A stretch of DNA of 64,000 bases from Pedobacter arcticus A12 (GCF_000302595.1 NZ_JH947127.1:248001-312000), one strand, 5' to 3'; numbered from the stretch's first letter, positions 37,610 through 47,121 are shown. Notes: a model not told the origin generated them from the letters alone. Made by a program: numbers and translations.

Positions 37610-37791
37610 TCTCATTCTTAAAAATGGCCCATCTACTTTCTTTAATGTTTAGCTTGAGATTTTTCGTAGAATAGACAATAAATTAAATTCAAATTATTAG
37701 CTTAGTTCCTTATCTTAATCATACTTCTAAGTTCTTTGTATAACAACTATAATGTTCTAAGTATGTTTGACTATTTAATTTGAGAAAATAG

Positions 37792-38466
37792 ATGAACAAA
37801 ATATTACGAACTGCATTACGCAGATTCATAGAAAAAAAGGGATTTGTTATTTATAGAAAATCTTCTTTGGTAGGAAATCAAAATGCTTTTGAATACAATT
37901 CACCAACAAATACAGATAAATATTATTCTTCCATAACTAATTTAAGGGATTACCTGAGTAAAAGCAGAACCGACGCTTTTGAAGAAATTTTAGACATAAC
38001 AAAGAAAAACTTAAGCAATAAACCATTACAAATTTTGGACGCAGGTTGTGGATGTGGCTTTTTAACAACTTTAATTAAAAAACAGTTCCCTGAAGCAAGC
38101 GTCACAGGCATCGATCACTCAGACGTAGCCGTAGCTTATGCAAATAAGAACTTTAGCGATATTGTTTTTGAACAAACAGACCTTTATACAGGTAGACTTG
38201 ATAAATTTGATTTAATTTTTTGTAGTTCTGTTTTAGAGCATTTAAGTTATCCTGAGATTATAATTTCAAATTTCGCAAATTCTTTAAATGAAAATGGAAG
38301 AATTATCATTACAGTTCCTAACGGGAGGATGGATTTTTTTGATGGTCATATTCATTTCTGGAGTCCTGAAAGTTGGCAACTATTGTTAGAAAAAGTTATC
38401 CCGAAAAATTCTTTTAAAATTCATTTACTAAAGTCAAAACCGGATATCTTAACTATTATCAGTTAA
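37792..38466 (+). CDS. Class I SAM-dependent methyltransferase
   Basis: A 224-residue Rossmann-fold methyltransferase (Methyltransf_11/23 type). Motif I is ILDAGCGCGFLTTL, the acidic residue of motif II lies in VTGIDHSDVAVAYA, and motif post-I/IV is FDLIFCSSVLEHLSYPEII. The N-terminus is basic and has no signal. Position beside the flippase suggests methylation of a surface sugar or lipid intermediate. Its 3' end overlaps the convergent flippase gene by 18 bases. Confidence 0.82.
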   Translation: MNKILRTALRRFIEKKGFVIYRKSSLVGNQNAFEYNSPTNTDKYYSSITNLRDYLSKSRTDAFEEILDITKKNLSNKPLQILDAGCGCGFLTTLIKKQFPEASVTGIDHSDVAVAYANKNFSDIVFEQTDLYTGRLDKFDLIFCSSVLEHLSYPEIIISNFANSLNENGRIIITVPNGRMDFFDGHIHFWSPESWQLLLEKVIPKNSFKIHLLKSKPDILTIIS

Positions 38467-39906
38467 ATATTTCTCAATTGATTGTTTCTTAATTAATAAC
38501 ACAAATAAGAACCAAATAGTTATCGAAATATAAAAAGAAAACGTTGGCGTAAAATAATCGAATATACGCTGCAAAGCAAATGCTGATATTCCAAAAACCA
38601 CTAAGTCTTTAAAGATAGTTAAGTAAGGAAACAGTTTTAATATACTAACATTAAGTATCTGAGCGCTATAAATATTAACTAATATCACGTACAAATAACT
38701 TGTAATCACCACGGCGAAAACTAAACCCAAAACTCCTAAATATTTGTACAATACTAAAGATAGCAGAACATGAAAAATAAGTTCGGCAAATTGAAAATAA
38801 AATATAAATTTTGTTCGATTGGTTGCTAATAATATATCATGATGACTACAAACTCTTAATAATCCGACTAAAGAATATATAGCGAACAAGTAAGAATATT
38901 GTACATAGCTATTACCAAAAAAAAGACCGATAAAATCTTTATGCCACACAACAACAGCTATTGAAACAGGAAAAATAACATTAACAACTTTTAAAATATA
39001 CTTAAACCGTAATTGAATAACTTCCCCATCATTTTTATTTTGATACGCCATAATCATTGCAGGTAAAGCAATAGTAAAATACGATATATATATATTTGCC
39101 AAAAACGGCACATCAAATGTTACATTTGCAAATACAGCAAAATTTGCTAAATTATTGCTTTCCAAACTAACAATAAATTTACCGGTGTTGGCAATTAGAA
39201 AACTTGAAATAGAACTAAAAAATAGAGGAAGTGCATATGAAATCAGTGTTTTCTGTAAGTTAAGATCGAAATTCCAACTTTTTGCTCCAAAAAAATCGTC
39301 TTTCAACACTGCCCAATTAGCTAACCCAATAATAGCTTGCATTACTGCATTCAAAACCAATATGTAGGTTAAATTCATTGAAAAAGAGGTGAGTACTAAA
39401 AGTAAAATACACCTCCCGGCTTGAATTATAATATTATACTTAATATAACGAACGTATTTTCCGTAAACTAAAGCAAGGTTTAAGTCTATAACAGATAAAC
39501 CAGAAAAGAAAATATAAGTAATAATTGATAGCCAGTCTATCAAACTAAGCTTACTTTCGTTGGAAAGATAAGTAGTCAATATAAAGGCTAGAATAGAGAC
39601 GGAAGTACAGAGTAAAATAATTTGAAAAATACGTACCTGCTTTACAATTAGCTTCCTTTCTTCTAAGCAAGCTTTAACATTTAAATAATAATAAATGGTT
39701 TGAGAAAATCCCGCTGTACTAAATTGAATAATCAGCCCAGAGTATAACAATATCTCTCTTAACTTGCCGTATATACCAATTGACAAATTGTGGGAGAGAA
39801 TAATTAAAATTAGAAAGCTAAAAACAGATAATAGGGAATTCCCAAGAATTAAAGAAAACCCTTCATCTTTTGATATTTTTTTTAAAAGTCTTTTTATTTT
39901 CATCAA
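38449..39906 (-). CDS. Polysaccharide flippase (Wzx / MATE-like)
   Basis: A 485-residue inner membrane protein with 12-14 predicted helices, the size and pattern of O-antigen/teichoic acid flippases (N-terminal FSLILGNSLLSVFSFLILII; FSTAGFSQTIYYYLN near the second helix). It would move undecaprenyl-linked oligosaccharide units to the periplasmic face. It is the only transport-like gene among the surface polysaccharide genes at 37.8-43.1 kb, and it overlaps the convergent methyltransferase gene by 18 bases at the 3' ends. Confidence 0.83.
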   Translation of the reverse strand: MMKIKRLLKKISKDEGFSLILGNSLLSVFSFLILIILSHNLSIGIYGKLREILLYSGLIIQFSTAGFSQTIYYYLNVKACLEERKLIVKQVRIFQIILLCTSVSILAFILTTYLSNESKLSLIDWLSIITYIFFSGLSVIDLNLALVYGKYVRYIKYNIIIQAGRCILLLVLTSFSMNLTYILVLNAVMQAIIGLANWAVLKDDFFGAKSWNFDLNLQKTLISYALPLFFSSISSFLIANTGKFIVSLESNNLANFAVFANVTFDVPFLANIYISYFTIALPAMIMAYQNKNDGEVIQLRFKYILKVVNVIFPVSIAVVVWHKDFIGLFFGNSYVQYSYLFAIYSLVGLLRVCSHHDILLATNRTKFIFYFQFAELIFHVLLSLVLYKYLGVLGLVFAVVITSYLYVILVNIYSAQILNVSILKLFPYLTIFKDLVVFGISAFALQRIFDYFTPTFSFYISITIWFLFVLLIKKQSIEKYLTDNS

Positions 39907-40326
39907 TGACGCTATCGAAAATCTTTTTCAATCTATAAAGCAGTTCAAATAATCAAATCTCGATATTTACCACTGAAAGTGAGTGGAGAAATACAACGCT
40001 ATTTAATCCTCTCAAAATCAAAGTTGTTACTGCCTGAAAAATCATCATAATCCTCTCAAAATCAAAGTTGTTACTGCCTGAAAAATCATCAGTTAAGACT
40101 GGAGTAGATATTTTATAACAAACGGAAAATATAAATTAACACATAATACTTTGATATACTTACGTTTGAAGTGATTATTTACCGTCCTTAATGTTGGTAT
40201 ATTAAAAGTACATATTACAAGTTGGCATATAACAACTCAAACGATTTCAAAAACATAAAGAAGCAATCATCTAATATTGAATCTAATTGGACACACTATC
40301 GAAATGTAATTTATATTTAACTAAGT
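39907..40326. other. AT-rich intergenic region holding a tandem duplication
   Basis: A 420-base gap between the flippase gene and the acyltransferase-like gene (both minus strand). Apart from the 44-base tandem duplication at 40004-40091, I see no gene, terminator or repeat. The flippase promoter should be in the part next to 39907. Confidence 0.55.
40004..40091. repeat. Perfect 44-base tandem duplication
   Basis: Bases 40004-40047 and 40048-40091 are identical, with no spacer between. The unit starts TAATCCTCTCAAAATCAAAG and ends CTGAAAAATCATCA. There are just two copies, and flanking bases do not continue the match. It lies 98-185 bases upstream of the flippase start. Confidence 0.95.
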
Positions 40327-41274
40327 TTATTTAAAATAATTCCTTATAAAACGTTTAATTTTATGTAGTCTGTTTCTAATAATAGTAAATTGGTTATACT
40401 TGTAATCTACAATATAATAATTTTGAAGTTCCGGTTCGCTCCTAACCTTGTTTTCAGCAACTTTCCTGGTGTTTGCGCCTAGGTAATCGAAATATTCATA
40501 TTTATTTTCCTTTAGCCAATAATGCATACTTATTTTTAAAAAAGCATTTGATTTAGATTTTAAATTATTATCAACGGTATGTTCCAACAGCGAATTCCCT
40601 GTTTTTTTAAATTGATCTAACACCAAAAAGGTAGAGCCCATATAATTATCGCCTTCATCAAAAACACAAAAAAATTTAATTATTCTTTTTTCCATAAGCT
40701 CAATAATCCAGCTTCTTAAATTTCCAATAATCTTGATTGAAAATCCAATATCCGACAGTAAGCACTTATGAAAATCCCAATACAAATCAAAACCATGCAT
40801 TTCTTTTAACGTAAAATTTAGTCTATCTAAGGCAATCTTATGGTTTCTTACCATATCTTTCTTAAATTTCAATGCATCCAGCTTCTTCAAATAAGTGTAA
40901 CGTACAGTAACATCAAAATCATTCCATATAAAACACCTAATATCCTTTACCTCTACCGGTAACATTAGTTTGATTGATTTATAGGTTTTCTTTAATTCGA
41001 GTAAGGTATTATCCAAAACCTCATTCTGCTTCAAATAAGATAAACTGTTATCCAACCAAAAACCACTATAGAACGGATAGATATTCGGCAAAATTAATTT
41101 TCCATCTCTTTCAAAAGAAGAAAGTTTCAAAACTGGTTTATCATCTAAGAAATAAAGAAAAAAAACTGCTTTGCAATTAATTAATTTCGCCGTAATTTCT
41201 ACAAAAGTTAAAGAAAGACTCAAGTTGTTTAGTCCTGTATTATTGAAAGTCAAAAAATCAACCTTTTTGAACAT
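40327..41274 (-). CDS. GNAT/FemAB-like acyltransferase family protein
   Basis: A 315-residue cytoplasmic protein. The second half has the layout of the BioF2/FemAB-like GNAT domain: FKKDMVRNHKIALDRLNF, then YMGSTFLVLDQFKKTGNSLL, and near the end YEYFDYLGANTRKVAENKV, where such enzymes read FDFGG. Members transfer acyl or aminoacyl groups to sugars or peptidoglycan peptides. It is the last gene of a tight three-gene run (deacetylase, methyltransferase, this one), one base after the methyltransferase stop. The assignment to family is moderate and the substrate is unknown. Confidence 0.6.
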   Translation of the reverse strand: MFKKVDFLTFNNTGLNNLSLSLTFVEITAKLINCKAVFFLYFLDDKPVLKLSSFERDGKLILPNIYPFYSGFWLDNSLSYLKQNEVLDNTLLELKKTYKSIKLMLPVEVKDIRCFIWNDFDVTVRYTYLKKLDALKFKKDMVRNHKIALDRLNFTLKEMHGFDLYWDFHKCLLSDIGFSIKIIGNLRSWIIELMEKRIIKFFCVFDEGDNYMGSTFLVLDQFKKTGNSLLEHTVDNNLKSKSNAFLKISMHYWLKENKYEYFDYLGANTRKVAENKVRSEPELQNYYIVDYKYNQFTIIRNRLHKIKRFIRNYFK

Positions 41275-41275
41275 G

Positions 41276-42049
41276 TTACTTATCTAATTTTTCAATAACG
41301 AAAAACAACTCTCTTTCTTTATTTCCTAGACTCTGTCTTTTATTCTCCTCTTTACTATATTTTAACGAGTAATCTACCATCTCAATTTTAACATTTTTTC
41401 TCGCAAGTCTTTCTCTAAAATCTAGACCATGGAGACGAAGTAGGTCTTTTTCACCATAAAATTTCAATCTTTCATCTTCTGAAGAAACACCGCTCAGCTC
41501 TAAAGTTTCAAACTCTTTCAAATTAATAACCGTATTTATTATTGCCGTTCCTCCAATTTTCAGAACTCTATAAATCTCATCAATCGCCTTAATTTCATCA
41601 GCAACATGTCCTAAAACACAGCAACAAATCACATAATCAAAAACTGTATCTTTAAAAGTCAAGCTCTGAATATCTTGTTGAATATCTGCTACAGATGGAT
41701 CAAGATCTGACGAAACATAATCATTCTTAAGTGAGTTTCTTAATTTCTTACTTAGCATGTACTCAGGTGCAAAATGGAGCGTCTTCTTTTTTTTAATAAA
41801 TATGTCTGTTTCGTTCAGCAAGTATAAATTTAAAAGCCTTGTTCTTTCTAAAGAAGCACAATAAGGACACATTGCATTCTTTCTAGATACGTTTCCGTAC
41901 GGCAAAAATTTTCTAAAAGAACGATTACAGCAAACACAGTAAAAATTGCTGCCAAAAAAAAACAGCGCCCTCAAGTTATTTTTAAAAAGACGTAGTTCCA
42001 TTCTATTTTCAAAGGACAGATAACTTTTGATTCTTTCCTTAACCCTCAT
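41276..42049 (-). CDS. SAM-dependent methyltransferase with N-terminal zinc-ribbon-like motif
   Basis: A 257-residue protein. Cys38-x2-Cys41 and Cys61-x2-Cys64 (CVCC and CPYC) form a likely zinc site before the catalytic domain. The Methyltransf_11 domain has FDYVICCCVLGHVADEI, with the matching VLKIGGTAIINTV. The classic glycine-rich motif I is weak (TLHFAPEYMLSKKL). The start overlaps the deacetylase stop by four bases, which suggests translational coupling. It probably modifies a surface glycan. Confidence 0.78.
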   Translation of the reverse strand: MRVKERIKSYLSFENRMELRLFKNNLRALFFFGSNFYCVCCNRSFRKFLPYGNVSRKNAMCPYCASLERTRLLNLYLLNETDIFIKKKKTLHFAPEYMLSKKLRNSLKNDYVSSDLDPSVADIQQDIQSLTFKDTVFDYVICCCVLGHVADEIKAIDEIYRVLKIGGTAIINTVINLKEFETLELSGVSSEDERLKFYGEKDLLRLHGLDFRERLARKNVKIEMVDYSLKYSKEENKRQSLGNKERELFFVIEKLDK

Positions 42050-43053
42050 GATCTTTTAATTATATTTTGATTGAACAAATTTAAAATCAAAAGTTTCAAA
42101 CAGTTTCTTTTTAAAATCTCTTCCGCAGATGAATTATCTTCCTCGATAGCAATTCTCTGAAAGTTGTTTGAGAATTTATCTTTTCTAAGCCCGAAAGTTC
42201 CAAAAGACATATCGACAAAATTCCTTTCATAGATTGTCTCAAAAAAACGGTTAGAAACACCAATATCTGAAAAAGGAAAAGCAAACAGGTTTAACCTTGT
42301 ATTGAAATTTCTTCTTACAAAATCTAAACTTTCAGTGGTTTGAATAAATTGATCCTCGATAGTAATCTCACTAAATCTCGGATGATCTATACTATGTGCG
42401 CCAACAGTAAAGCCTTTATCAACTAACCACCGTACATCTTCTGAAGTAAGGTACGGTTCAGATTTTAAAAAAGAATCAAAATCCAAATCTAATAACTCGG
42501 CTATATCATCTAAAACATTCGCATTAGAATACTTTATATTTAGCAGTTTTTCACGAGATGTCTTTCCTACAATATCTCCAAGCTTAGTTTCGACAATTTG
42601 AACAGTAGCTTTCGAAAAATTTTTCGCTTTCAAAGCCTCAATAATCAAAGATGTTTTAAATCTATAAAACAATGCCTTATTATCAATAAATCCTGAATTT
42701 AGAAAGAACGTAGCATGAACTCCTTTTCTTAACAAGATTGGCGCTATAATATCCCTAACCTGTTTCAGTCCATCATCAAAAGTTAAATGAAATCTAGGTT
42801 CGCTAATTATTTCTTTGCTGTTGATAAGTTTAAAAACACTTTCAATACTCTCAGATTTGAAATTCTTGGTAAAAAATGTAAGATCCGTTTCAAACTCATT
42901 TACTGTTCTACATTTGTAGAGGTTATCAATATGGGGTAAGCGTTTATCACTAACAGTGTGATAGAGTGGAAAGATAATCTTTGTATTCGCTTTTTCTATT
43001 AAAGAGTCTAATCTAAATACATTTAAAAACGGATTAACTGCTGTATTGAACAC
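42046..43053 (-). CDS. NodB-type polysaccharide deacetylase (CE4)
   Basis: A 335-residue protein without a clear signal peptide. Motif 1 is HLTFDDG (Asp93, Asp94), motif 2 is VGAHSIDHPRF (His220, His224), giving an intact metal triad. FPLYHTVSD near residue 30 is the typical lead-in of this group. It should deacetylate N-acetylated sugars, perhaps an intermediate of the surface polysaccharide. It is the first gene of the three-gene run, with four bases of overlap to the methyltransferase gene. Confidence 0.85.
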   Translation of the reverse strand: MFNTAVNPFLNVFRLDSLIEKANTKIIFPLYHTVSDKRLPHIDNLYKCRTVNEFETDLTFFTKNFKSESIESVFKLINSKEIISEPRFHLTFDDGLKQVRDIIAPILLRKGVHATFFLNSGFIDNKALFYRFKTSLIIEALKAKNFSKATVQIVETKLGDIVGKTSREKLLNIKYSNANVLDDIAELLDLDFDSFLKSEPYLTSEDVRWLVDKGFTVGAHSIDHPRFSEITIEDQFIQTTESLDFVRRNFNTRLNLFAFPFSDIGVSNRFFETIYERNFVDMSFGTFGLRKDKFSNNFQRIAIEEDNSSAEEILKRNCLKLLILNLFNQNIIKRS

Positions 43054-43108
43054 TTTAATATTTTTTTATATTAGTTATGACCGTTTTCTATAAATTCAAA
43101 TATAAAAC

Positions 43109-43140
43109 AAAAGCCACAACTATCGAAAATTGTGGCTTTT
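43109..43140. terminator. Terminator of the tonB-like gene
   Basis: A perfect 11-bp stem, AAAAGCCACAA (43109-43119) with TTGTGGCTTTT (43130-43140), and a 10-base loop. It begins 17 bases after the stop codon of the minus-strand tonB-like gene and has A/T runs on both sides. Confidence 0.8.
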
Positions 43141-43157
43141 AAATATCTCTTAGCTGG

Positions 43158-44005
43158 TCACTCCATCCTAAAAACAACCGGCATCATATACGCTACCCTA
43201 ACCGCTCTTCCATTCTGCATACCGGGTTTCCAAAAAGGAGATTTTTTGATCACACGCATCGCTTCTTCATCACATCCACCACCAATTCCCTTAATAACTT
43301 TCAAATTAGAAATCTCTCCATTCTTCTCTACAACAAAAGACACCAATACTTTGCCACTTACTCCTCCTTCTGTAGCCATCACCGGATATTTTAAATTTTT
43401 TGTTAAAAACTTAGCCCAAGCGCTCATTCCTCCAGGGAATTCCGGCATAGCTTCTAAAAATTCGGTGCCATAAATCTCTGTTCCTCCTATCGAGCCTTCG
43501 CCTGTTGCGTTAGCATTTCCTATACCACTTCCATTATCAGTGGCTCCTGCGGTTAAACCTACACTTGTTTGCGAACCGATTATACTTTCTGCAATCTGCT
43601 TACTTGTTGGTACTTCTGCCACAACCAACTCATCTCGAACAGGATTTAGTTTTCCTGAAAACTTCACGGATTGTAAGTCTGATTTCTCCAAATTAATTGC
43701 TGGTGCAGAAGATTCTTTAACAACTAGCTGAGGTTTGGGTTCAACAATCTCAATGGGATAACATGAACTACATCGGGATCAACTGAAGGAGTGACGCCAA
43801 CTATCGAGTTATCCAATTCTGTTTTATTGCTAAGGGAAGAGAATAAAACAGCTCCCCCAAAAATAAAACCGGTTATCAATAAAGATTTGAATAAATAACT
43901 TCCAGCGTCTCTTCTAAGAACATAAGCTCCATAAGACTGGTTTCTGTTTTCAAAAACAAGATTAAGCCACTCAACCTTGTTCACATCAATTTTAGAAAAT
44001 ATCAT
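43158..44005 (-). pseudogene. TonB family protein gene broken by a one-base deletion
   Basis: Two open frames together encode one TonB-type protein. The first (44005 down to about 43754) gives the cytoplasmic start, a membrane segment (LFKSLLITGFIFGGAVLF) and a periplasmic linker reading PDVVHVIP, then runs into an unrelated tail and a stop at 43724. The other frame, open through the same point, continues with IEIVEPKPQLVV, a glycine-rich linker and the TonB C-terminal domain (EFPGGMSAWAKFL, KYPVMATEGGVSGKVLVSF, WKPGMQNGRAVRVAYMMPV). Restoring one base in CCATTG near 43753 (CCAATTG) joins them to about 283 residues. TonB passes proton-motive energy to outer membrane transporters. A sequencing error would give the same picture. 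Confidence 0.85.
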
Positions 44006-44094
44006 AGCGGTAAGGATTTATTTATCATATAACGATATATATTTTACAGTATTATTTAAGTTGAAATATTTTTGTTACAATACTTTCCGAAAAC

Positions 44095-44123
44095 AAAAAA
44101 CCCTCAGCTAAAATAGCTAAGGG
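44095..44123 (-). terminator. Terminator of the porin gene
   Basis: On the minus strand, CCCTTAGCTA (44123-44114) pairs with TAGCTGAGGG (44110-44101) with one mismatch and a 3-base loop, then a run of six T. It starts 28 bases after the porin stop. Confidence 0.75.
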
Positions 44124-44150
44124 AATCATTTTTAAAATTTACTGTGTTCG

Positions 44151-45197
44151 TTAAAATGCGTAAACTACTGCTAAAGAAAGCTGAGATGCTGATTTTGTAG
44201 GCATTCCATTTTCTTTCAAAAACATATTTGCACTTCCGTTATCCAATCTAAATTCTGGAATAAAAGTTAAACCACCGCTTTTTAAATTAGCGGTTAAGGT
44301 TAATGCAGTTACAGATTCATCAGCCGCAGGACCAGAAGGAACAGCATCATAAGCAGAATTTTTCTTTCCTTTAAAGTATTCACCACGTAAACCTAATGCA
44401 AAAGCATCGCTTACATTAAATGATGGATATAACGCAACTCCTGTATATCCCTCATCGTTACCAATTCCTGAAAAGTCGGCTCCGTTTAAACCTAATTTGA
44501 ATTTGCTTGTGATTTGGTATGCGGTTGTTAAATCATAAATAGTTCCACACTCAGACCCTGTTAAAACATTTAGATAAGCTGTCCAGCCTTCAACTGGTGA
44601 TATTGTCAACTGACCACCAATTGCGTTTACACCAAAGGAAGGATTAGCGGTATAAGAATTCCATGAATCGTTAAACAAGCCAACCATTACGCCAACTTTA
44701 TCAGATATTGCATAATTAGCTTTGATACCTGCATTTTGGAAAGGTCCGTTTGTAAACAGATACGATGTTGAATAGTTGAAATTTCCGACTGGCGATATCA
44801 CCTCATAACCGATAAAAGTCCCCATAAACCCTGCAGTCATGCTAAATTTATCTGTAAAGGCATAGCTTGCATATAAATTTTGAATATGGAAAGAGCTTGT
44901 TCCGCCGTCGCCGGGTAAAATCGACTGTCCCTGACCTCGCGGACCAAAAGAAAGTTCACCTACAAAAGAGGATTTACCCGTTTTCTTTTTTAAGGCAATA
45001 TCAATCATTCCCAAAGAAATCGAGTTTTGATCAGTAGCAAAACTGGTAGGGATATTCGCATTCTTTGAGAAATCATATTTATAATATGCGTCTATAGAAC
45101 CCGAAATTTCTAAAGGTGCGCTGGTAGAATCTGTTTGGGCGTTTGCACCAAATGAAACTATAAGGACTAAGATTAAAGTTAATAGTTGCTTTTTCAT
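44151..45197 (-). CDS. Outer membrane beta-barrel porin (OmpL/bbp2-like)
   Basis: A 348-residue protein with a 20-residue signal peptide (FGANAQ). The rest alternates short amphipathic strands and turns (LEISGSIDAYYKYDFSKN, SMTAGFMGTFIGYEVISP, LGLRGEYFKGKKN) and ends in a terminal aromatic, VVYAF, as expected for insertion by the BAM complex. It fits the porin-2 (bbp2) group of Bacteroidota. It lies 119 bases downstream of the ammonium transporter on the same strand, so it may supply outer membrane permeability for the same nitrogen source; this is inferred. Confidence 0.82.
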   Translation of the reverse strand: MKKQLLTLILVLIVSFGANAQTDSTSAPLEISGSIDAYYKYDFSKNANIPTSFATDQNSISLGMIDIALKKKTGKSSFVGELSFGPRGQGQSILPGDGGTSSFHIQNLYASYAFTDKFSMTAGFMGTFIGYEVISPVGNFNYSTSYLFTNGPFQNAGIKANYAISDKVGVMVGLFNDSWNSYTANPSFGVNAIGGQLTISPVEGWTAYLNVLTGSECGTIYDLTTAYQITSKFKLGLNGADFSGIGNDEGYTGVALYPSFNVSDAFALGLRGEYFKGKKNSAYDAVPSGPAADESVTALTLTANLKSGGLTFIPEFRLDNGSANMFLKENGMPTKSASQLSLAVVYAF

Positions 45198-45235
45198 TTT
45201 TGATTTGTTTAAGGTTTTCGTTGTTAAGGATATAG

Positions 45236-45310
45236 TACTGTGTACTTTTACTGTGTACTTTTTACTTTTTACTATGTAATTTTTACTATGTAATTTTTAC
45301 TTTTTAATTT
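45236..45310. repeat. Short tandem repeats between transporter and porin genes
   Basis: Two copies of TACTATGTAATTTT (45270-45283 and 45284-45297) follow two units of ACTGTGTACTTTT, and the tract ends in TACTTTTTAATTT. These low-complexity units built on TACTTTT recur near 58999. Confidence 0.75.
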
Positions 45311-45316
45311 GAAACA

Positions 45317-46630
45317 TTATAACTCTTCGTCATGTTGCGAAACATCTAATCCAGCTAGTTCATCCTCAGCAGAAACCCTCAATGGTATAATTAAGTCGGT
45401 TATCTTTAATAAGAGAAACGAGCCTACAAAAGCGAAAAGAGAAACACCAACTAGCGCAACTAAGTGGACAACAAACAATTTGGTTTCTCCGTAGAACAAT
45501 CCATTACCAGTTGTATTGGCCGGATTAACATTCTGACTTGCGAAAACACCGGTCAAAAGCATACCTACCATTCCTCCTACCCCATGGCAAGGAAAAACGT
45601 CTAAAGTATCATCGATATTTGTTTTTGATCTCCAGATCACCACCAGGTTACTTACTATTGCAGCTACAAATCCGATGATTAAAGAACTTGTGATTGTTAC
45701 AAACCCCGCCGCAGGAGTAATTGCTACCAAACCTACAACCGCACCGATACAGGCTCCAACAGCTGTCGGTTTTTTACCTCTTAAAATATCGAAGAAAATC
45801 CACGTTATCGCAGCAGCAGCAGAAGCAGTGGTGGTTGTAGCTAAAGCGGTAGCTGCTAAAACATTTGCGCCACCTGCTGAACCTGCATTAAAACCAAACC
45901 AGCCAAACCAAAGTAAACCAGTTCCTAATATTACATAGCTGATTCTAGCAGGTGTATGGTCTGCCGAATTTCTTTTCTTAAAAAATAATGCAGCAGCAAG
46001 CGCAGCCCAACCAGCCGACATGTGAACTACCGTTCCGCCAGCAAAATCCAGCACACCGTAATTAAATAGAATACCTTGTGGATGCCATGTAGAATGTGCT
46101 AATGGCGCATAGATAAAGATTACAAACAGCGTAATAAATAATAGGTAAGCATTAAACTTAATACGTTCCGCAAATGCACCTGTAATTAAAGCCGGCGTAA
46201 TAACCGCAAACTTTAACTGAAACATCGCAAATAAAATTAGCGGTACTGTGGGCATCAAAGACCAAGAAGCAAGGCCTAAAGTGTCTTTCATCATAAAGAA
46301 AGTCCTCGGATCTCCTATAATACCGCCAATATCATTTCCAAAGGCTAAACTAAAACCCACAACCACCCAAATTATGGTTACAATTCCCATAGAAACAAAA
46401 CTTTGCAACATGGTAGAAATAACATTCTTCTTTCTAACCATTCCGCCGTAGAAAAATGCTAGTCCTGGGGTCATTAATAAAACCAATGCAGTCGAAACCA
46501 GTAGCCAGGCGGTATCACCCGTATCAATCTTAGTGTCCTTAATATCTAAGATATTTCCATTAGGGAAAATAAAACAGAGAACAGCAATAATTGACAATAC
46601 TAAAAAGGGAATAATTTTTTTCATCTTCAT
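45317..46630 (-). CDS. amtB: Ammonium transporter (Amt family)
   Basis: A 437-residue inner membrane protein with a signal-like first helix and eleven further helices. Family landmarks are DTAWLLVSTALVLLMTPGLAFFYGG, read in two blocks, GMVRKKNVISTM, LLWFGWFGFNAGSA, and the pore-lining region DVFPCHGVGGMVG with the conserved histidine. It conducts ammonium or ammonia inward. The glnK (PII) gene that often follows amtB is not there; a porin gene takes that place. Type III glutamine synthetase is divergent across a 491-base region, giving uptake and assimilation in one locus. Confidence 0.96.
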   Translation of the reverse strand: MKMKKIIPFLVLSIIAVLCFIFPNGNILDIKDTKIDTGDTAWLLVSTALVLLMTPGLAFFYGGMVRKKNVISTMLQSFVSMGIVTIIWVVVGFSLAFGNDIGGIIGDPRTFFMMKDTLGLASWSLMPTVPLILFAMFQLKFAVITPALITGAFAERIKFNAYLLFITLFVIFIYAPLAHSTWHPQGILFNYGVLDFAGGTVVHMSAGWAALAAALFFKKRNSADHTPARISYVILGTGLLWFGWFGFNAGSAGGANVLAATALATTTTASAAAAITWIFFDILRGKKPTAVGACIGAVVGLVAITPAAGFVTITSSLIIGFVAAIVSNLVVIWRSKTNIDDTLDVFPCHGVGGMVGMLLTGVFASQNVNPANTTGNGLFYGETKLFVVHLVALVGVSLFAFVGSFLLLKITDLIIPLRVSAEDELAGLDVSQHDEEL

Positions 46631-47121
46631 TTGTTTTAAAATTTTAGTTCAAATTAATATTAACCAAAATACTATTATCAATGTTTATTATATATCTAAT
46701 TGATTAAACAAAAAATAACGTATTTTTTTTTTACTAAAGTCAACATTTATATAAAAACACAAAAATAAAAATGAGTATTATCAATATTTTTATAATAAAA
46801 TAAAATATAACATTAAAAATAAACACAATTTTACATTATTTACAATACAAAAAGTAAAAATTTAACATTTCTTTAAAAGAAATAACGTGGAAAAAATCAT
46901 AAATAATAGATAACGATCCATTTTTGCATCAAAAACAACAGAAAAAACTCACTTATTAACCAAAACCATCAAACAAACAACAGTTATTCAGTAATATTTT
47001 CAATAAAAAATAGAAATAGTTGATTTTTTTTGAAAAAAAATATAAAAAACTCACAAAATCACATTACTTTTATCCCATTCTTTAAAAAAAATAGTTTTTA
47101 ACTCATAAAAAACACCTCAAA
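46631..47121. other. Divergent AT-rich control region of amtB and glnN
   Basis: A 491-base gap of extreme AT content with many A and T runs. Both nitrogen genes start at its ends, so promoters and any nitrogen-control site lie here. I could not identify a convincing TAnnTTTG box with correct spacing on either strand, nor a coding sequence. A TACTTTTA-like box at 47065 upstream of glnN is weak. Confidence 0.5.

Noticed and set aside
38449-38466. Overlap as a sign of a wrong gene end
   Set aside because: Both frames end at normal stop codons and both proteins have expected lengths, so the overlap was kept as real.
40004-40091. Possible CRISPR remnant
   Set aside because: The two 44-base units touch each other with no spacer, there are only two copies, and no cas gene is in the window. 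It is a tandem duplication.
46631-47121. AT-rich region as a replication origin
   Set aside because: I saw no DnaA-box clusters or replication genes nearby. Divergent promoters of amtB and glnN explain the gap.
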